Numbered from the stretch's first letter, positions 40,895 to 50,795 are shown. The stretch: DNA of 53,224 nt from an uncultured bacterium (GCA_947643595.1 CANRWP010000020.1:1-53224), one strand, 5' to 3'. The notes: a model not told the origin generated them from the letters alone. Translations and numbers: made by a program.

Positions 40895-42009
40895 GAAGAG
40901 CGGTGATCTGTCTTTGGATGATGATAAAAAGAATGGGCAAACATCCCGTATACTGGGGGCTGTTTATGCTGTTTCCGGCGGTGTTGTTTTTGGTGCCGAT
41001 ATTTAACAGTGCGGTTAACGAAGAACAGATATCGGTTGGATACGTGATGGAGAATGCGAAGCCACGGGAGGAGGGGGAATCGGAATACCAGCAGGAGGAA
41101 GAGAAGCGGCAGGAATATGACAGGCAGCTGCTTGAGGGGATAGAATACAAGCTGTCGGAGAAAGGGAAGGACAATGAACTGTTTCAGTATATAAAATATA
41201 TTGATGAGGGGGAAATGTTAGAAGAAATTCTGACAGGAGAGCTCTCCTGTGGTGTTATCTTTGACGAGGAATTTGCGGAGAAGTTTCGGAAGCAGGATTA
41301 TTATCGGTGCATACATCTGTATCTTCCGGAAGGTATGAATGCCGGCGGCATGGTGCGGGAAGACATTTTCGGGCGGGTTTATCAGGCCGGCTCGGCGGTG
41401 TGGTATGCGGAACTGCTGGAGGGACAGGGATACCGGATAGAACCGGAGGAGGTACTTGAGAAATTTGCCGAATATCAGGAGCAGGGCAGAGTTTTTTCGG
41501 TAAATTATGAAGTCCAGACAGATGACGGGGGGAAAGCACAAAGTACGGCGGAAAGCAGGAAAGAGGTGCAGGCGCTGTCTCTGCGGGGCGTTCTCGCTTT
41601 TCTGGTATTTTTGACGGCATCCCTGGGAGCTTTGGACAGCAGCAGGGACAGAAAAAAAGGTGCCGGAAAAGGAATTGCGTCGTCCTCTGTGCTGACAATG
41701 GTCACGGTTTTAGCACCGATCCTGCCGGCCGTATTGTTTCTGGCGGGGGCTATGGTGTCCGGTAAAACGTCGGAAGAAATTTTGCCGGAATTCTGCGGTG
41801 CCCTGCTGTATGGTTTCATTTTATGGCTTTTGGCGGTGTTTTTCAGTAGAACACTGCCTGAGAGAGTTCTGGAGGGGGGCATGCCCTGCTTTCTGTTGGC
41901 AGCGCTTTTGTGCTGTCCTGTCTTTTTTGATCTCGGAGAGACGATCCCTTTGATCGGCTATATTTCAAAAGCGTTTCCGCTCACGTGGTATTTAAATCTC
42001 TGGGGATAA
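40891..42009 (+). CDS. ABC-2 type permease, second subunit
   Basis: A 372-residue protein with the same plan as its neighbour: one helix (~20-38, YWGLFMLFPAVLFLVPIF), a Glu-rich outer domain including a coiled stretch (EESEYQQEEEKRQEYDRQ-like, ~58-80), then a group of helices from ~235. It starts in the ATGA overlap with the first permease. Together the two likely form a heterodimeric channel for the 37623 ATPase. The exported substrate is unknown; linkage to MBOAT/SGNH genes hints at an acylated envelope molecule. Confidence 0.82.
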   Translation: MRRAVICLWMMIKRMGKHPVYWGLFMLFPAVLFLVPIFNSAVNEEQISVGYVMENAKPREEGESEYQQEEEKRQEYDRQLLEGIEYKLSEKGKDNELFQYIKYIDEGEMLEEILTGELSCGVIFDEEFAEKFRKQDYYRCIHLYLPEGMNAGGMVREDIFGRVYQAGSAVWYAELLEGQGYRIEPEEVLEKFAEYQEQGRVFSVNYEVQTDDGGKAQSTAESRKEVQALSLRGVLAFLVFLTASLGALDSSRDRKKGAGKGIASSSVLTMVTVLAPILPAVLFLAGAMVSGKTSEEILPEFCGALLYGFILWLLAVFFSRTLPERVLEGGMPCFLLAALLCCPVFFDLGETIPLIGYISKAFPLTWYLNLWG

Positions 42010-42039
42010 AAAATCCGCCGACGAACGCCGGCGGATTTT
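42010..42039. terminator. Bidirectional terminator between exporter operon and buk
   Basis: AAAATCCGCCG (42010-42020) pairs with CGGCGGATTTT (42029-42039). A-runs and T-runs flank it on both strands. Confidence 0.88.
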
Positions 42040-42054
42040 GATATATGGCAGATC

Positions 42055-43125
42055 TTATTTGTATTCCGCAGCCTTCTCCGTTCCGTTTATCACACGGAGG
42101 CCGCCCTGCACGAGAGCAAGCAGCTCGTCTTCACCCGGATAGACGGTAACCGGAGCAAGGAACTCACAGTGCTCTTTCAGACCGGCAACCACTTCCTTAT
42201 CGTAAGCGATACCGCCGGTGATAATGATCTGATCGATCTTTCCGGAGAGCACACATGCCATGGAGCCGATATCTTTTGAAACCTGGAAGACAAACGCTCT
42301 TCTGAATAAATCAGCGTCCTTGTTGCCTTCCTGCACCATCTTTTCCACTTCACGCATGTCGTTTGTGCCGAGCAGAGCATTGAAGCCGCCCGCGCCGACG
42401 AGCTTTTTGTACATTTCCTTCTCGTTGTACTTGCCGGAGAAGCACATTTTGATCAGAGCGCCGGAGGGCACACCGCCTGCGCGCTCCGGGGAGAATGCAC
42501 CGTCGCCGTCGAGAGCGTTGAATACATCGATTACCTTGCCCTGCCTGTGCGCGCCGACGGAAACACCGCCGCCCATGTGTACAACGATCAGATTCAGGTC
42601 ATTGTAATCTTTGCCCACTTCCGCTGCGTAACGCTTTGCTACCGCTTTCTGGTTTAATGCGTGGAAAATGCTGATTCGAGGGAGTTCGGGAACGCCGGAG
42701 ATTCTCGCCTCATCGCAGAGCTCGTCCACAACTACGGGATCTACGATATAGCTGGGCTTACCGATGGAATCCGCGATCTCCTTGGACAGGATGCCGCCCA
42801 GATTGGAAGCGTGCTGACCGGAGACACCGAGTTCCAGATCATGAACCAGAGCGTCATTTACGGCGTAGGTGCCGCCGGGGATGGGCTTTAACATACCGCC
42901 CCTGCCGACAACTATATCCAGAGAATTTACATCGAAGTCTTTGGACTTCAGAAACTCCAGGATGATGTCCCGGCGGAAATCCTTCTGGTCGATGATGGAA
43001 TCATAGCGGGCGATCTCCTCTGTGGAGTGGCGCAGCGTTTCGTCAAATAATAAGGTCTCATCCTCGAAGATACCGATTTTGGTGGATGTGGAACCGGGGT
43101 TGATGACTAAAGTTTTAACAGACAT
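42055..43125 (-). CDS. buk: Butyrate kinase
   Basis: A 356-residue ASKHA-fold kinase that converts butyryl-phosphate and ADP into butyrate and ATP. The N-terminal phosphate loop [12 protein letters not shown] is at ~9-20; the centre has [21 protein letters not shown] and [16 protein letters not shown], and [11 protein letters not shown] lies near the C-terminus. It follows ptb by 22 bases with a GGAGAA site. Butyrate kinase versus acetate kinase is decided by the pairing with ptb and the length. Confidence 0.95.
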   Translation of the reverse strand: MSVKTLVINPGSTSTKIGIFEDETLLFDETLRHSTEEIARYDSIIDQKDFRRDIILEFLKSKDFDVNSLDIVVGRGGMLKPIPGGTYAVNDALVHDLELGVSGQHASNLGGILSKEIADSIGKPSYIVDPVVVDELCDEARISGVPELPRISIFHALNQKAVAKRYAAEVGKDYNDLNLIVVHMGGGVSVGAHRQGKVIDVFNALDGDGAFSPERAGGVPSGALIKMCFSGKYNEKEMYKKLVGAGGFNALLGTNDMREVEKMVQEGNKDADLFRRAFVFQVSKDIGSMACVLSGKIDQIIITGGIAYDKEVVAGLKEHCEFLAPVTVYPGEDELLALVQGGLRVINGTEKAAEYK

Positions 43126-43147
43126 ATTTGTTCTCCTTTTTCTATGA

Positions 43148-44065
43148 TTATTCGCTTTTCAGGGTCTCAGCGGCAAGCGCTGCCAGAGCGATAGAGTTAA
43201 CTTTCACCTCGCAGGTATCGGAACGGGAGGTAAGGATGACGGGAGCCTTGGTTCCGGTCAGGATATTGCCGTTCTTTACATCTACCATATGTACGATAGA
43301 CTTGTAGACAAGGTTTCCGGCGTGGATATCGGGGAACAGCAGAATATCCGCGTCACCGGCCACTTTTCTGTCGAGAGCGCCTTTCTCCTCGGCTGCTTCC
43401 TTATATAAAGCGATGTCCAGGGACAGAGGGCCGTCAACGATACAGCCTGTGATCTTTCCTTCTTCGTTCATTTTTGTCAGTTCCGCCGCTTCCACCGTGA
43501 CGGGCATCTTCGGATTGACAACTTCCACGGCCGCGAGAGGCGCAACCTTCGGCATATCCACGCCGCAGGCATTGGCAACTTCCACAGTGTAGTTGATAAT
43601 ATTCACTTTATCTTCCAGGGTAGGATAGGGCATGAACGCCACGTCGGTCAAAAATAAAAGGCGGTCGATGCCGGGGATTTCAAATACACAGACATGGGAC
43701 AGAGGCTTTCCGGTGCGCAGACCGACTTCTTTGTCCAGTACGCTCTTTAGGAATGTCTTTGTGTCAAGCAGTCCCTTCATATACATATCAGCCTTGCCGT
43801 CGTGCACAAGCTGAACGGCCTTCAGGGAAGCCGCCACGGTATCCTCCTCGTTGATCACGGTATATTCGCTCATATCCATACCGAGTTCAGCGGCGATCTC
43901 ACCTATCTTTGCCTCGTCTCCGACCAGAATGGCATCTGCGATGCCCCGTTCTTTTGCCGCTTTTACGGCCTCCAGCACAGCCTTATCCTGGGCAACTGCG
44001 ACAGAAAGAGTTTTCTTTTTGCACGCGGAAACCCGGGAGAGTAAATCAGAAAAATTCTTGCTCAT
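43148..44065 (-). CDS. ptb: Phosphate butyryltransferase
   Basis: A 305-residue enzyme that swaps CoA for phosphate on butyryl-CoA. Seen are [56 protein letters not shown] and [18 protein letters not shown], all of the phosphate acetyl/butyryltransferase family. ATG 44065 follows AAAGGAGC; the open frame continues upstream but lies in the promoter. With buk it forms the terminal butyrate route and yields one ATP per butyrate. Confidence 0.95.
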   Translation of the reverse strand: MSKNFSDLLSRVSACKKKTLSVAVAQDKAVLEAVKAAKERGIADAILVGDEAKIGEIAAELGMDMSEYTVINEEDTVAASLKAVQLVHDGKADMYMKGLLDTKTFLKSVLDKEVGLRTGKPLSHVCVFEIPGIDRLLFLTDVAFMPYPTLEDKVNIINYTVEVANACGVDMPKVAPLAAVEVVNPKMPVTVEAAELTKMNEEGKITGCIVDGPLSLDIALYKEAAEEKGALDRKVAGDADILLFPDIHAGNLVYKSIVHMVDVKNGNILTGTKAPVILTSRSDTCEVKVNSIALAALAAETLKSE

Positions 44066-44135
44066 TTTCTTTGCTCCTTTACTTTCGTTTTGGTATAAGT
44101 ATTTATGCTTTAAACCACATAAATTTTCTGATAAA

Positions 44136-44164
44136 ATAGTATCACTTAGGCGCACAAAAATCAA
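44136..44164 (-). promoter_or_regulatory. Promoter of ptb-buk
   Basis: On the minus strand TTGATT (44164-44159), 17 bases, TACTAT (44141-44136) with a TG extension. Confidence 0.7.
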
Positions 44165-44191
44165 GGTTTCATGCGAGAAATAGCTTTGAAA

Positions 44192-44228
44192 TGATATAAT
44201 GAGAGTATCATGCCCTGTCGGGCAGGGC
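44192..44228 (+). promoter_or_regulatory. Extended -10 promoter and leader hairpin of the PLD-like cassette
   Basis: TGATATAAT (44192-44200) is an extended -10 with a weak -35. The new leader forms GCCCTG (44212-44217) with CAGGGC (44223-44228). Confidence 0.6.
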
Positions 44229-44264
44229 CGTGGTGAAAATACTGCGTCAGGGAGTGGACATAGC

Positions 44265-45632
44265 ATGATCAAAGACACGATTATATACAAGAATAAAGTG
44301 ATACTTACCGTTTGCCATCAGGGATTTTCAGAAGAAAATTCCACTTTGAAGAGATCACGCAGGGAACATATCGGAAGAAGTCTCATTATATTTACCGAGG
44401 AGTGTGTTCCGGAGGATGAGTGGGATCATCTGGCGGAGTATGCTTGGGAGGAAAAGGCGCTTGTTCCTCCAAATGAAAAATATAATCCGTATCGGGAGAG
44501 GGCCTGCGCCAATATGGTGCACCGTGTCTGCCTGAACAAACCATCCGTGATCTGGAAAAATGACAGGATAGTCATCCGGGGGAAAGAGTTGGTGGCGGTG
44601 CTGGCATTTATAAAGAAGTATACAGGAATGGATCTGGAAAAACATCCTGTGTTTCTGGGGGATATGTTTCTTTTCTCAGCTTCTGTGTTCACTTATCACA
44701 GCAATAAGGAAAACTCGATCATACTCGGAGGGATTGAGCCTGGAATGCAGGTCATTCTGAAACTGAAAAGGGGGGAAGACATTCTGCAGTGCAAAACAGT
44801 AGACCTGGAAGAGGAGAAAGAGGAACTGGAAGTACCGACGGAATGCAATTGGGATAACCATGATATTGAGATATACAAGGATCATAGCCTGATTTATGTT
44901 AATAAGGATATTTCCTATATGAGAAGCATTGTACTCAATATGTCAGTCGGCGGCAGAAAGAAAAGGATTCTGTTGACAAAATTACAAGAATATTACGAGT
45001 ATGAGAAAAAGGGCGAATCGCAGATAAGCGTGATCGGAACACCGCCTGATCCGGTTGAAGAAACTCTCAGAGAAGTGAATGGGGAGCTCGTTTGCCGCAT
45101 AAAGAATGAAAGGGACTCCGAAAGATTCTGGTTTATCAGACCGGGAGAACTCGACATTGCAGTGAGAAGGATAACGGATGTAATATTCCGAGCGGAGGAT
45201 GAGCTGTGGCTGATAGATTCCTATTTTACGGATAAAGGCAGCGGCCTGCAGCAGATGACTGACTGGCTCCGCCTGATTTCGGAGGCCCCGGCAAAAAGAA
45301 AATATATTGTTTTTTACTGTAACAGTGAGGACAAAGCGCTGAATGCAATCCAGCTGAAGAATCATATGAAAAACGACATGATGGCGAGGCGGTCATGCAG
45401 AATACAGTTGATTCAGACGAAGACAGCGATCCATGACAGGTTTGTGCTGATGCACAACAAAGATTCCTGGATGGGGGTTTCCGTCGGTACTTCCTTTAAT
45501 TCCTTAAATTCAAACCATTATTGCATACAGATGTTGGTACATTCTGAGGCGAAGGAAGTGCATGAAGTGCTGTGCGAGTGGATGGCGGCGAATACGGCGG
45601 CGCAGGAGGAGAGCGCATATGACGACGGATGA
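44265..45632 (+). CDS. Phospholipase-D-like nuclease-fold protein, unknown system
   Basis: A 455-residue protein. The N-terminal ~270 residues match nothing I know. The C-terminal part (~280-440) reads like a PLD-superfamily half: ELWLIDSYFTDKGSGLQQM (~325), KYIVFYCNSED, then AIHDRFVLMHNKDSWMGVSVGTSFNSLNSN (~385-414), the place where HxK(x4)D enzymes keep their active site. Here it is H-D-R-F, a variant seen in nuclease-like proteins of defence and conflict systems. One such half suggests a dimer. ATG 44265 follows GGGAG; an upstream in-frame ATG at 44199 overlaps the promoter. The next gene overlaps by 14 bases. Confidence 0.6.
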   Translation: MIKDTIIYKNKVILTVCHQGFSEENSTLKRSRREHIGRSLIIFTEECVPEDEWDHLAEYAWEEKALVPPNEKYNPYRERACANMVHRVCLNKPSVIWKNDRIVIRGKELVAVLAFIKKYTGMDLEKHPVFLGDMFLFSASVFTYHSNKENSIILGGIEPGMQVILKLKRGEDILQCKTVDLEEEKEELEVPTECNWDNHDIEIYKDHSLIYVNKDISYMRSIVLNMSVGGRKKRILLTKLQEYYEYEKKGESQISVIGTPPDPVEETLREVNGELVCRIKNERDSERFWFIRPGELDIAVRRITDVIFRAEDELWLIDSYFTDKGSGLQQMTDWLRLISEAPAKRKYIVFYCNSEDKALNAIQLKNHMKNDMMARRSCRIQLIQTKTAIHDRFVLMHNKDSWMGVSVGTSFNSLNSNHYCIQMLVHSEAKEVHEVLCEWMAANTAAQEESAYDDG

Positions 45633-46872
45633 TATTAATAAACTTGCGGAAATCATAGGGAATAAACAGGCTGGAAGAGACACAGGGAAGCAGGTAAAAC
45701 GGATATTCAGAAATAAAAAGGATGAAACTGTCATAAGGGAGACGGCTGCGCTTATGACGCAGTTGCAGAAAAAGGAGAGAAGCAAAGTGCTTCTGGTCGT
45801 TGTGATGTGTCTTTTGCACAGGAGTGCCGGTTTCACGGAAAATGTGCGGAAGTCCCTGGAAGAGGAGAATCTGATTTCCAGTCTTTTTGGTGGTCTGATG
45901 ATTCTGTTTGGCGGAAAAAGCCGGACGATGTGCCTGAAGATTGACTTGAATGATTCACAGTTTCCGAATCGATATGAATATCTGGGACATTTTTGGGGAG
46001 AGTTTGGATATTGGGAGAATCAGGAGGTTCTGTGTGCCGCTGAAATACTTGCAGGGAGTGATATGGAAAAGTTTGAGGAGCTGGCTTACAGAGATGCCAC
46101 ACGTCTTATTCTGCTGAATATGACGGCGGGACAGCTTGGGATAAATGTCTCTGAGCGTCTGATAAAGAGGCTGATGAAAGAGGGGGATGAGCTACAGGCG
46201 AATATTGGTTTTTATTTTGCGGTCAGGTATATCGAACGGGATATGCGCATCTTTGATGAATTGGAGAGAAATCCCGGGTTTCCGGGAGCGAGGTCAAAAC
46301 GACAGATCCACAAAGATTTAAAAGAGCATCTGGAAGTATTTTATGAGTTTTACAGCGTCTGCTGTGCTCAGCGGAAGGCTTCGTTGCTTATAAATTATAT
46401 TCTGTTCGAGAGGAGCTATCCGAAAGAGTTCGGTCTCTGGCTTATGGAAGAGGAACTGCGTGAGTCTTTGATTGCGCAGATTACCTTGTCCGGAAAGTTC
46501 GTAAATCCGAATCAGGTGATTAAAATATTGAGCCTGGTCCGCCGATTTCCCTGTAGAGGCGCAGATGGCGCTGCCGGGAAAAAAGACAGACTGTATGCGG
46601 CGATCGTCAGCGTGTTAAAAGCTTTTCTTCGAGAGGAAAAGGGGTTTTATCAATGGGATAAAGAACAGGAACAGAAGTTTCGCGAGATTTGTATGTTGTT
46701 ACCGCAAAAATATTTGCGACAGTATAGGAATTTCGCGGAAAAGAGTATGAGCGGTCTGATGGTATCTGAGTTGGATGAGATGGTGCGTTTCTCAATTTAT
46801 CTGAAAGACAGAAGACAGTGGGACATCTGCCGGGGGATGGTAGGTGTTATAGAGGAGAGCATTGGCAGATGA
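45619..46872 (+). CDS. All-helical partner of the PLD-like protein, unknown
   Basis: A 417-residue, largely alpha-helical protein with many Leu, Glu, Lys and Arg. One hydrophobic stretch, LISSLFGGLMILFGG (~85-99), could be a buried or membrane-touching helix. ATG 45619 follows AGGAGGAGAG and overlaps the upstream stop, so both are made from one mRNA and translation is coupled. No catalytic motif is seen. It may be a sensor, scaffold or inhibitor for the PLD-like protein. I recognise no family; a helical-repeat fold is my best guess. Confidence 0.6.
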   Translation: MTTDDINKLAEIIGNKQAGRDTGKQVKRIFRNKKDETVIRETAALMTQLQKKERSKVLLVVVMCLLHRSAGFTENVRKSLEEENLISSLFGGLMILFGGKSRTMCLKIDLNDSQFPNRYEYLGHFWGEFGYWENQEVLCAAEILAGSDMEKFEELAYRDATRLILLNMTAGQLGINVSERLIKRLMKEGDELQANIGFYFAVRYIERDMRIFDELERNPGFPGARSKRQIHKDLKEHLEVFYEFYSVCCAQRKASLLINYILFERSYPKEFGLWLMEEELRESLIAQITLSGKFVNPNQVIKILSLVRRFPCRGADGAAGKKDRLYAAIVSVLKAFLREEKGFYQWDKEQEQKFREICMLLPQKYLRQYRNFAEKSMSGLMVSELDEMVRFSIYLKDRRQWDICRGMVGVIEESIGR

Positions 46873-46991
46873 ATATATAAACTAAAGAAAATTTAGAGCA
46901 GATCTAGTGAAAAAACAGATTAACAAAACCGCCGATTGGTGGTAAGATAAAGAACAGAAAATATTGTACATTATATTAGGAAGGGGAAGTT

Positions 46992-47414
46992 ATGATCATA
47001 GAATTAAACGACAACTTATTGACCGGCAATAAAACGATAGACGCCCAGCACAGAGAACTGATCGAGCGGATCGCGGCGCTTGTGAACGCCTGTGAGGAGG
47101 GGGACGGCAAGATGAAAGCCATCAAAATGTTGGATTACCTTGCGGAGTACACGGAGTTTCATTTTGCAGAGGAGGAAAAACTCCAGCAGGAGGTATCCTA
47201 TCCGGGATATGCGGAGCACAGGGGGAAACATGAGGAATTTAAAAAGACGGTAGATATGCTGCATGAATTTCTGGAGGAATCCGAGGGACCTACGGAAGCC
47301 TTTGTGGAACAGGTAAAGGAGCAGGTGGTGGACTGGCTCTTCAAACATATTGAAGGCTTCGATCGCTCCGTAGCGGAATATATAAACTACGTAAATAATC
47401 CAAACCGTCTGTAA
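46992..47414 (+). CDS. Bacteriohemerythrin
   Basis: A 140-residue four-helix protein that binds O2 at a di-iron site. All seven expected ligands are present: His20, His57, Glu61, His76, His80, His119 and Asp124, in the motifs DAQH, HFAEE, HRGKH and KHIEGFD. In anaerobes such proteins are thought to buffer or sense oxygen. AAGGGG lies before the ATG. The 119-base gap upstream holds no clear promoter or terminator. Confidence 0.93.
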   Translation: MIIELNDNLLTGNKTIDAQHRELIERIAALVNACEEGDGKMKAIKMLDYLAEYTEFHFAEEEKLQQEVSYPGYAEHRGKHEEFKKTVDMLHEFLEESEGPTEAFVEQVKEQVVDWLFKHIEGFDRSVAEYINYVNNPNRL

Positions 47415-47447
47415 AAAGGAAAAAATCAAAAAAAATTAAAAAAGTCC

Positions 47448-47476
47448 TTGCATTCTCGAATTTTCTATAGTACAAT
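47448..47476 (+). promoter_or_regulatory. Promoter of the S10 ribosomal operon
   Basis: TTGCAT (47448-47453), 17-base spacer, TACAAT (47471-47476). Transcription should begin near 47483. Confidence 0.78.
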
Positions 47477-47482
47477 AGCTTT

Positions 47483-47798
47483 TGCTGTGGCATGATAGCG
47501 ATGAAGCGTGAGGTTGCTGTCAGCAGGTAACTACTGACAGGTTTTCCGTGGAGCGAATGTCAAACCGGAAGATCAGAGATCTCCGGTAAGGAAACTGACG
47601 ACAAGTCACTGTACAAACGTAGAATATTCTGCAAGGACTTATTTTAAAGGAGAGGCAGAGACGTGTGAGAACAGGTACTTCACAGAATACTGTGAAAAGG
47701 CACGCCGGGTATCCGGGCGTTGGACACACACGGAAGAGTGTACAGTCACCGCTTGTCGTACTTAAATAATAAAGTGCGAAAAGGAGGCGACTTTTTTT
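47483..47798 (+). ncRNA. Long structured leader of the S10 operon
   Basis: About 316 untranslated bases with several hairpins: CTGTCAG/CTGACAG (47517-47523, 47534-47540), CCGGAAGATC/GATCTCCGG (47565-47574, 47578-47586) and a GC-rich one near 47700-47720. No gene is seen in it. In E. coli, L4 binds the S10 leader to repress the operon; a clostridial counterpart is plausible but the fold differs to the eye. Confidence 0.55.
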
Positions 47799-48116
47799 AT
47801 GGCAAGTCAGGTAATGAGAATTACATTAAAAGCTTATGACCATCAGCTGATTGATGCGTCTGCCAAAAAAATCATCGAAACAGTCAAGAAGAATGGTTCT
47901 CAGGTGAGCGGACCGGTACCCCTTCCTACAAAGAAAGAGGTTGTTACTATCATAAGAGCGGTTCACAAGTACAAAGATTCCAGAGAACAGTTTGAGCAGA
48001 GAACTCACAAGAGACTGATCGACATCATTGCACCGACGCCCAAGACCATCGATGCGCTGCAGAGATTGGAAATGCCGGCCGGCGTGTATATTGATATCAA
48101 AATGAAACAGAAATAA
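47799..48116 (+). CDS. rpsJ: 30S ribosomal protein S10
   Basis: A 105-residue S10 (NusE). It has [20 protein letters not shown], the loop [39 protein letters not shown] and the C-terminal strand [11 protein letters not shown]10 binds 16S rRNA and also NusB in antitermination. AAAGGAGG precedes a T-run and the ATG. First gene of the S10 operon. Confidence 0.97.
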   Translation: MASQVMRITLKAYDHQLIDASAKKIIETVKKNGSQVSGPVPLPTKKEVVTIIRAVHKYKDSREQFEQRTHKRLIDIIAPTPKTIDALQRLEMPAGVYIDIKMKQK

Positions 48117-48176
48117 CCTTCTACTAGTTATGAACATGCGCAAGTATGGTCCGATGTAGAAAAAAAGGAGGGTAAA

Positions 48177-48860
48177 ATGAAGAAAGCGATTTTAGCTACA
48201 AAAGTCGGAATGACTCAGATCTTCCAGGAAGACGGCACGCTGATACCGGTAACCGTTCTCCAGGCAGGTCCCTGCGTAGTGACCCAGATCAAGACGGAAG
48301 AAAACGACGGTTACAAAGCAGTTCAGGTAGGTTTTGTTGACAAGAAGGAAAAGATCGTCAACACGGACAAAGGCGGTAAAAGGAAAGTGACGCGCGCTCA
48401 CGGCGTAAACAAAGCGGAGATGGGTCACTTCAAGAAGGCCGGTGTTTCCGGTAAGAGATATGTCAGAGAGTTCCGCTTTGAAAATGCGGAGGAGTACGAA
48501 CTGGGCAAGGAGATCAAGGCGGATATCTTTGAAGTGGGCGAGAGAGTGGATGCTTCCGGTATTTCCAAAGGTAAGGGATTCCAGGGCGCGATCAAGAGAC
48601 TCGGACAGCACAGAGGTCCCATGAAACACGGCTCCAAGTTCCATCGTCATCAGGGAAGTAACGGCGCCTGCTCATCTCCCAGCAGAGTATTCAAGGGAAA
48701 AGGCATGCCGGGACATATGGGCTGCGTGAAAGTGACAGTTCAGAATCTGGAAGTAGTAAAAGTGGATGCAGAGAAGAATCTGCTGTTGATAAAAGGCTCC
48801 GTTCCGGGACCTAAGAAAGCGCTGGTTACCATCAAAGAGACGACCAGAGCGCAAGCATAA
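48177..48860 (+). CDS. rplC: 50S ribosomal protein L3
   Basis: A 227-residue L3, a little longer than the usual ~210. It starts [20 protein letters not shown] and contains [28 protein letters not shown] and [10 protein letters not shown], the loops that reach the peptidyl-transferase centre. AAAAGGAGG precedes the ATG. Confidence 0.97.
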   Translation: MKKAILATKVGMTQIFQEDGTLIPVTVLQAGPCVVTQIKTEENDGYKAVQVGFVDKKEKIVNTDKGGKRKVTRAHGVNKAEMGHFKKAGVSGKRYVREFRFENAEEYELGKEIKADIFEVGERVDASGISKGKGFQGAIKRLGQHRGPMKHGSKFHRHQGSNGACSSPSRVFKGKGMPGHMGCVKVTVQNLEVVKVDAEKNLLLIKGSVPGPKKALVTIKETTRAQA

Positions 48861-48884
48861 TTCGGGGCGAAAGGAGGAAATGAG

Positions 48885-49508
48885 ATGGCTAAAGTATCTG
48901 TTTATAATATGGAAGGCAAGGAAGTTGGTACTGTAGAGCTGAACGACGCTGTTTTCGGCGTGGAAGTGAATGAACATCTGGTTCACATGGCAGTATTGCA
49001 GCAGCTTGCAAACAATCGTCAGGGTACCCAGAAGGCAAAGACCCGCGGCGAAGTATCCGGCGGCGGAAGAAAGCCCTGGAGACAGAAAGGAACCGGTCAT
49101 GCGAGACAGGGATCTACGAGATCACCCCAGTGGAAGGGCGGCGGTGTCGTGTTTGCCCCCGTGCCGAGAGACTATTCCTTTAAGATGAACAAAAAAGAAA
49201 AGAGAGCAGCATTAAAGTCAGTATTATCCGATAAGGTTGCCATGAGCAAGCTCGTTGTTCTGGATGAACTGAAATTCGATGAGATCAAGACAAAGAAGTT
49301 CAAAGCGGTGCTGGAGAATCTGAAAGTGGAAGATAAAGCGCTGGTTGTACTGGGTGAAAGGGATGATGTGGTGATCAAATCCGCAAACAATCTCCCTTTC
49401 GTGCAGACGGCTCTGCCGGGAACGATCAATGTTTATGACATCTTAAAAGCAGGAACACTGATCCTGACAAAGGATGCTGTTGCAAAGATTGAGGAGGTGT
49501 ATGCATAA
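48885..49508 (+). CDS. rplD: 50S ribosomal protein L4
   Basis: A 207-residue L4. The extended tunnel loop reads [33 protein letters not shown]; the C-terminal globular part has [19 protein letters not shown]4 is the usual autoregulator of S10 operons. AAGGAGG precedes the ATG. The stop overlaps the rplW start. Confidence 0.97.
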   Translation: MAKVSVYNMEGKEVGTVELNDAVFGVEVNEHLVHMAVLQQLANNRQGTQKAKTRGEVSGGGRKPWRQKGTGHARQGSTRSPQWKGGGVVFAPVPRDYSFKMNKKEKRAALKSVLSDKVAMSKLVVLDELKFDEIKTKKFKAVLENLKVEDKALVVLGERDDVVIKSANNLPFVQTALPGTINVYDILKAGTLILTKDAVAKIEEVYA

Positions 49509-49807
49509 TGGCTGACCTGAAATATTATGACGTAATCCTGAAACCGGTTATCACGGAAAAGAGCATGGCTGGTATGGCTGACAAAAAGTATACATTTCTG
49601 GTGCATCCCGATGCGACAAAGTCGCAGGTGAAGGAAGCGGTGGAAAAGATGTTTGAAGGGACCAGAGTGCAGCGTGTCAACACGATAAACATGGATGGCA
49701 AAAAGAAGAGAAGAGGCATGATAGTCGGCAGAACGGCAAAGACGAAAAAGGCTATCGTCCAGCTCACGGCTGACAGTAAGGAGATTGAGATCTTTACAGG
49801 ACTCTAA
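49508..49807 (+). CDS. rplW: 50S ribosomal protein L23
   Basis: A 99-residue L23 starting [16 protein letters not shown], with [22 protein letters not shown]. It sits at the tunnel exit and docks SRP and trigger factor. The ATG shares a base with the rplD stop (AATGG), so translation is coupled. Confidence 0.97.
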   Translation: MADLKYYDVILKPVITEKSMAGMADKKYTFLVHPDATKSQVKEAVEKMFEGTRVQRVNTINMDGKKKRRGMIVGRTAKTKKAIVQLTADSKEIEIFTGL

Positions 49808-49817
49808 AGAATAAAAC

Positions 49818-49912
49818 TGCGAGCTGAGCTCGCATTACGAGATTTGCTTTGCAAACTCGAACGGCGGCGCATTTTGATTATGCGATGGAGCCGGGGAACC
49901 GGTGAAGCGCCG
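49818..49912. repeat. Multi-hairpin intergenic element between rplW and rplB
   Basis: TGCGAGC-TGA-GCTCGCA (49818-49834), CGAGATTTGC/GCAAACTCG (49838-49859) and a third arm closed by CGGCGC/GCGCCG (49865-49870, 49907-49912) with inner CGCAT/ATGCG and CCGG/CCGG stems. It occupies most of the unusually long 145-base rplW-rplB gap. Confidence 0.6.
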
Positions 49913-49952
49913 AGAACTCCATTGCGACAAAAAAGAAAAGGAGAAAAAAGAC

Positions 49953-50795
49953 ATGGGAATTAAAACCTATAACCCATATACACCTTCCAGAAGAAATATG
50001 ACTGGTTCTGATTTCTCTGAGATCACAAAGAAGACCCCTGAAAAGTCTCTGCTTGCGAGCAAGAAGAAACACGCGGGACGAAACAATCAGGGAAAGATCA
50101 CCGTTCGTCATCACGGCGGCGGCAACAGACAGAAATACAGAATCATTGACTTTAAGAGAAACAAAGACGGTATTCCGGCAACTGTGATCGGCATCGAGTA
50201 CGATCCGAACAGAACGGCGAATATCGCTCTGATCTGCTACGCAGACGGACAGAAAGCATATATTATCGCTCCCGAAGGGCTGACAGACGGCATGAAAGTC
50301 ATGAATGGTCCCGAAGCGGAAATCAGGGTTGGCAACTGTCTGCCGCTTGAGAATATCCCGGTTGGTACGCAGGTGCACAACATTGAGTTATATCCCGGAA
50401 AGGGAGGCCAGATGGTTCGCAGCGCCGGCAACAGCGCGCAGCTTATGGCAAAAGAAGGCAAGTATGTAACGCTTCGTCTTCCTTCCGGTGAAATGAGAAT
50501 GGTTCTCGCCGTATGCCGCGCCACAGTCGGCGTGGTGGGCAACGTTGACCACAACCTCATCAATATTGGTAAAGCAGGACGGAAACGTCACATGGGCATT
50601 AGGCCTACGGTCCGCGGTTCCGTTATGAACCCGAATGACCACCCGCACGGCGGTGGTGAAGGACGTGCGCCGATCGGACGTCCGGGCCCGAGCACACCCT
50701 GGGGCAAACCTGCACTTGGCTTAAAGACCCGTAAGAAGAAAAAAGCTTCTAACAAGATGATTGTAAGAAGAAGAGACGGTAGAGCGATCAAGTAA
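49953..50795 (+). CDS. rplB: 50S ribosomal protein L2
   Basis: A 280-residue L2 starting [20 protein letters not shown]. It has [21 protein letters not shown] and the conserved catalytic-centre loop [20 protein letters not shown] 49953 lies after AAAAGGAG; an earlier in-frame ATG at 49902 lies inside the intergenic hairpin and adds a non-family start. Confidence 0.97.
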   Translation: MGIKTYNPYTPSRRNMTGSDFSEITKKTPEKSLLASKKKHAGRNNQGKITVRHHGGGNRQKYRIIDFKRNKDGIPATVIGIEYDPNRTANIALICYADGQKAYIIAPEGLTDGMKVMNGPEAEIRVGNCLPLENIPVGTQVHNIELYPGKGGQMVRSAGNSAQLMAKEGKYVTLRLPSGEMRMVLAVCRATVGVVGNVDHNLINIGKAGRKRHMGIRPTVRGSVMNPNDHPHGGGEGRAPIGRPGPSTPWGKPALGLKTRKKKKASNKMIVRRRDGRAIK

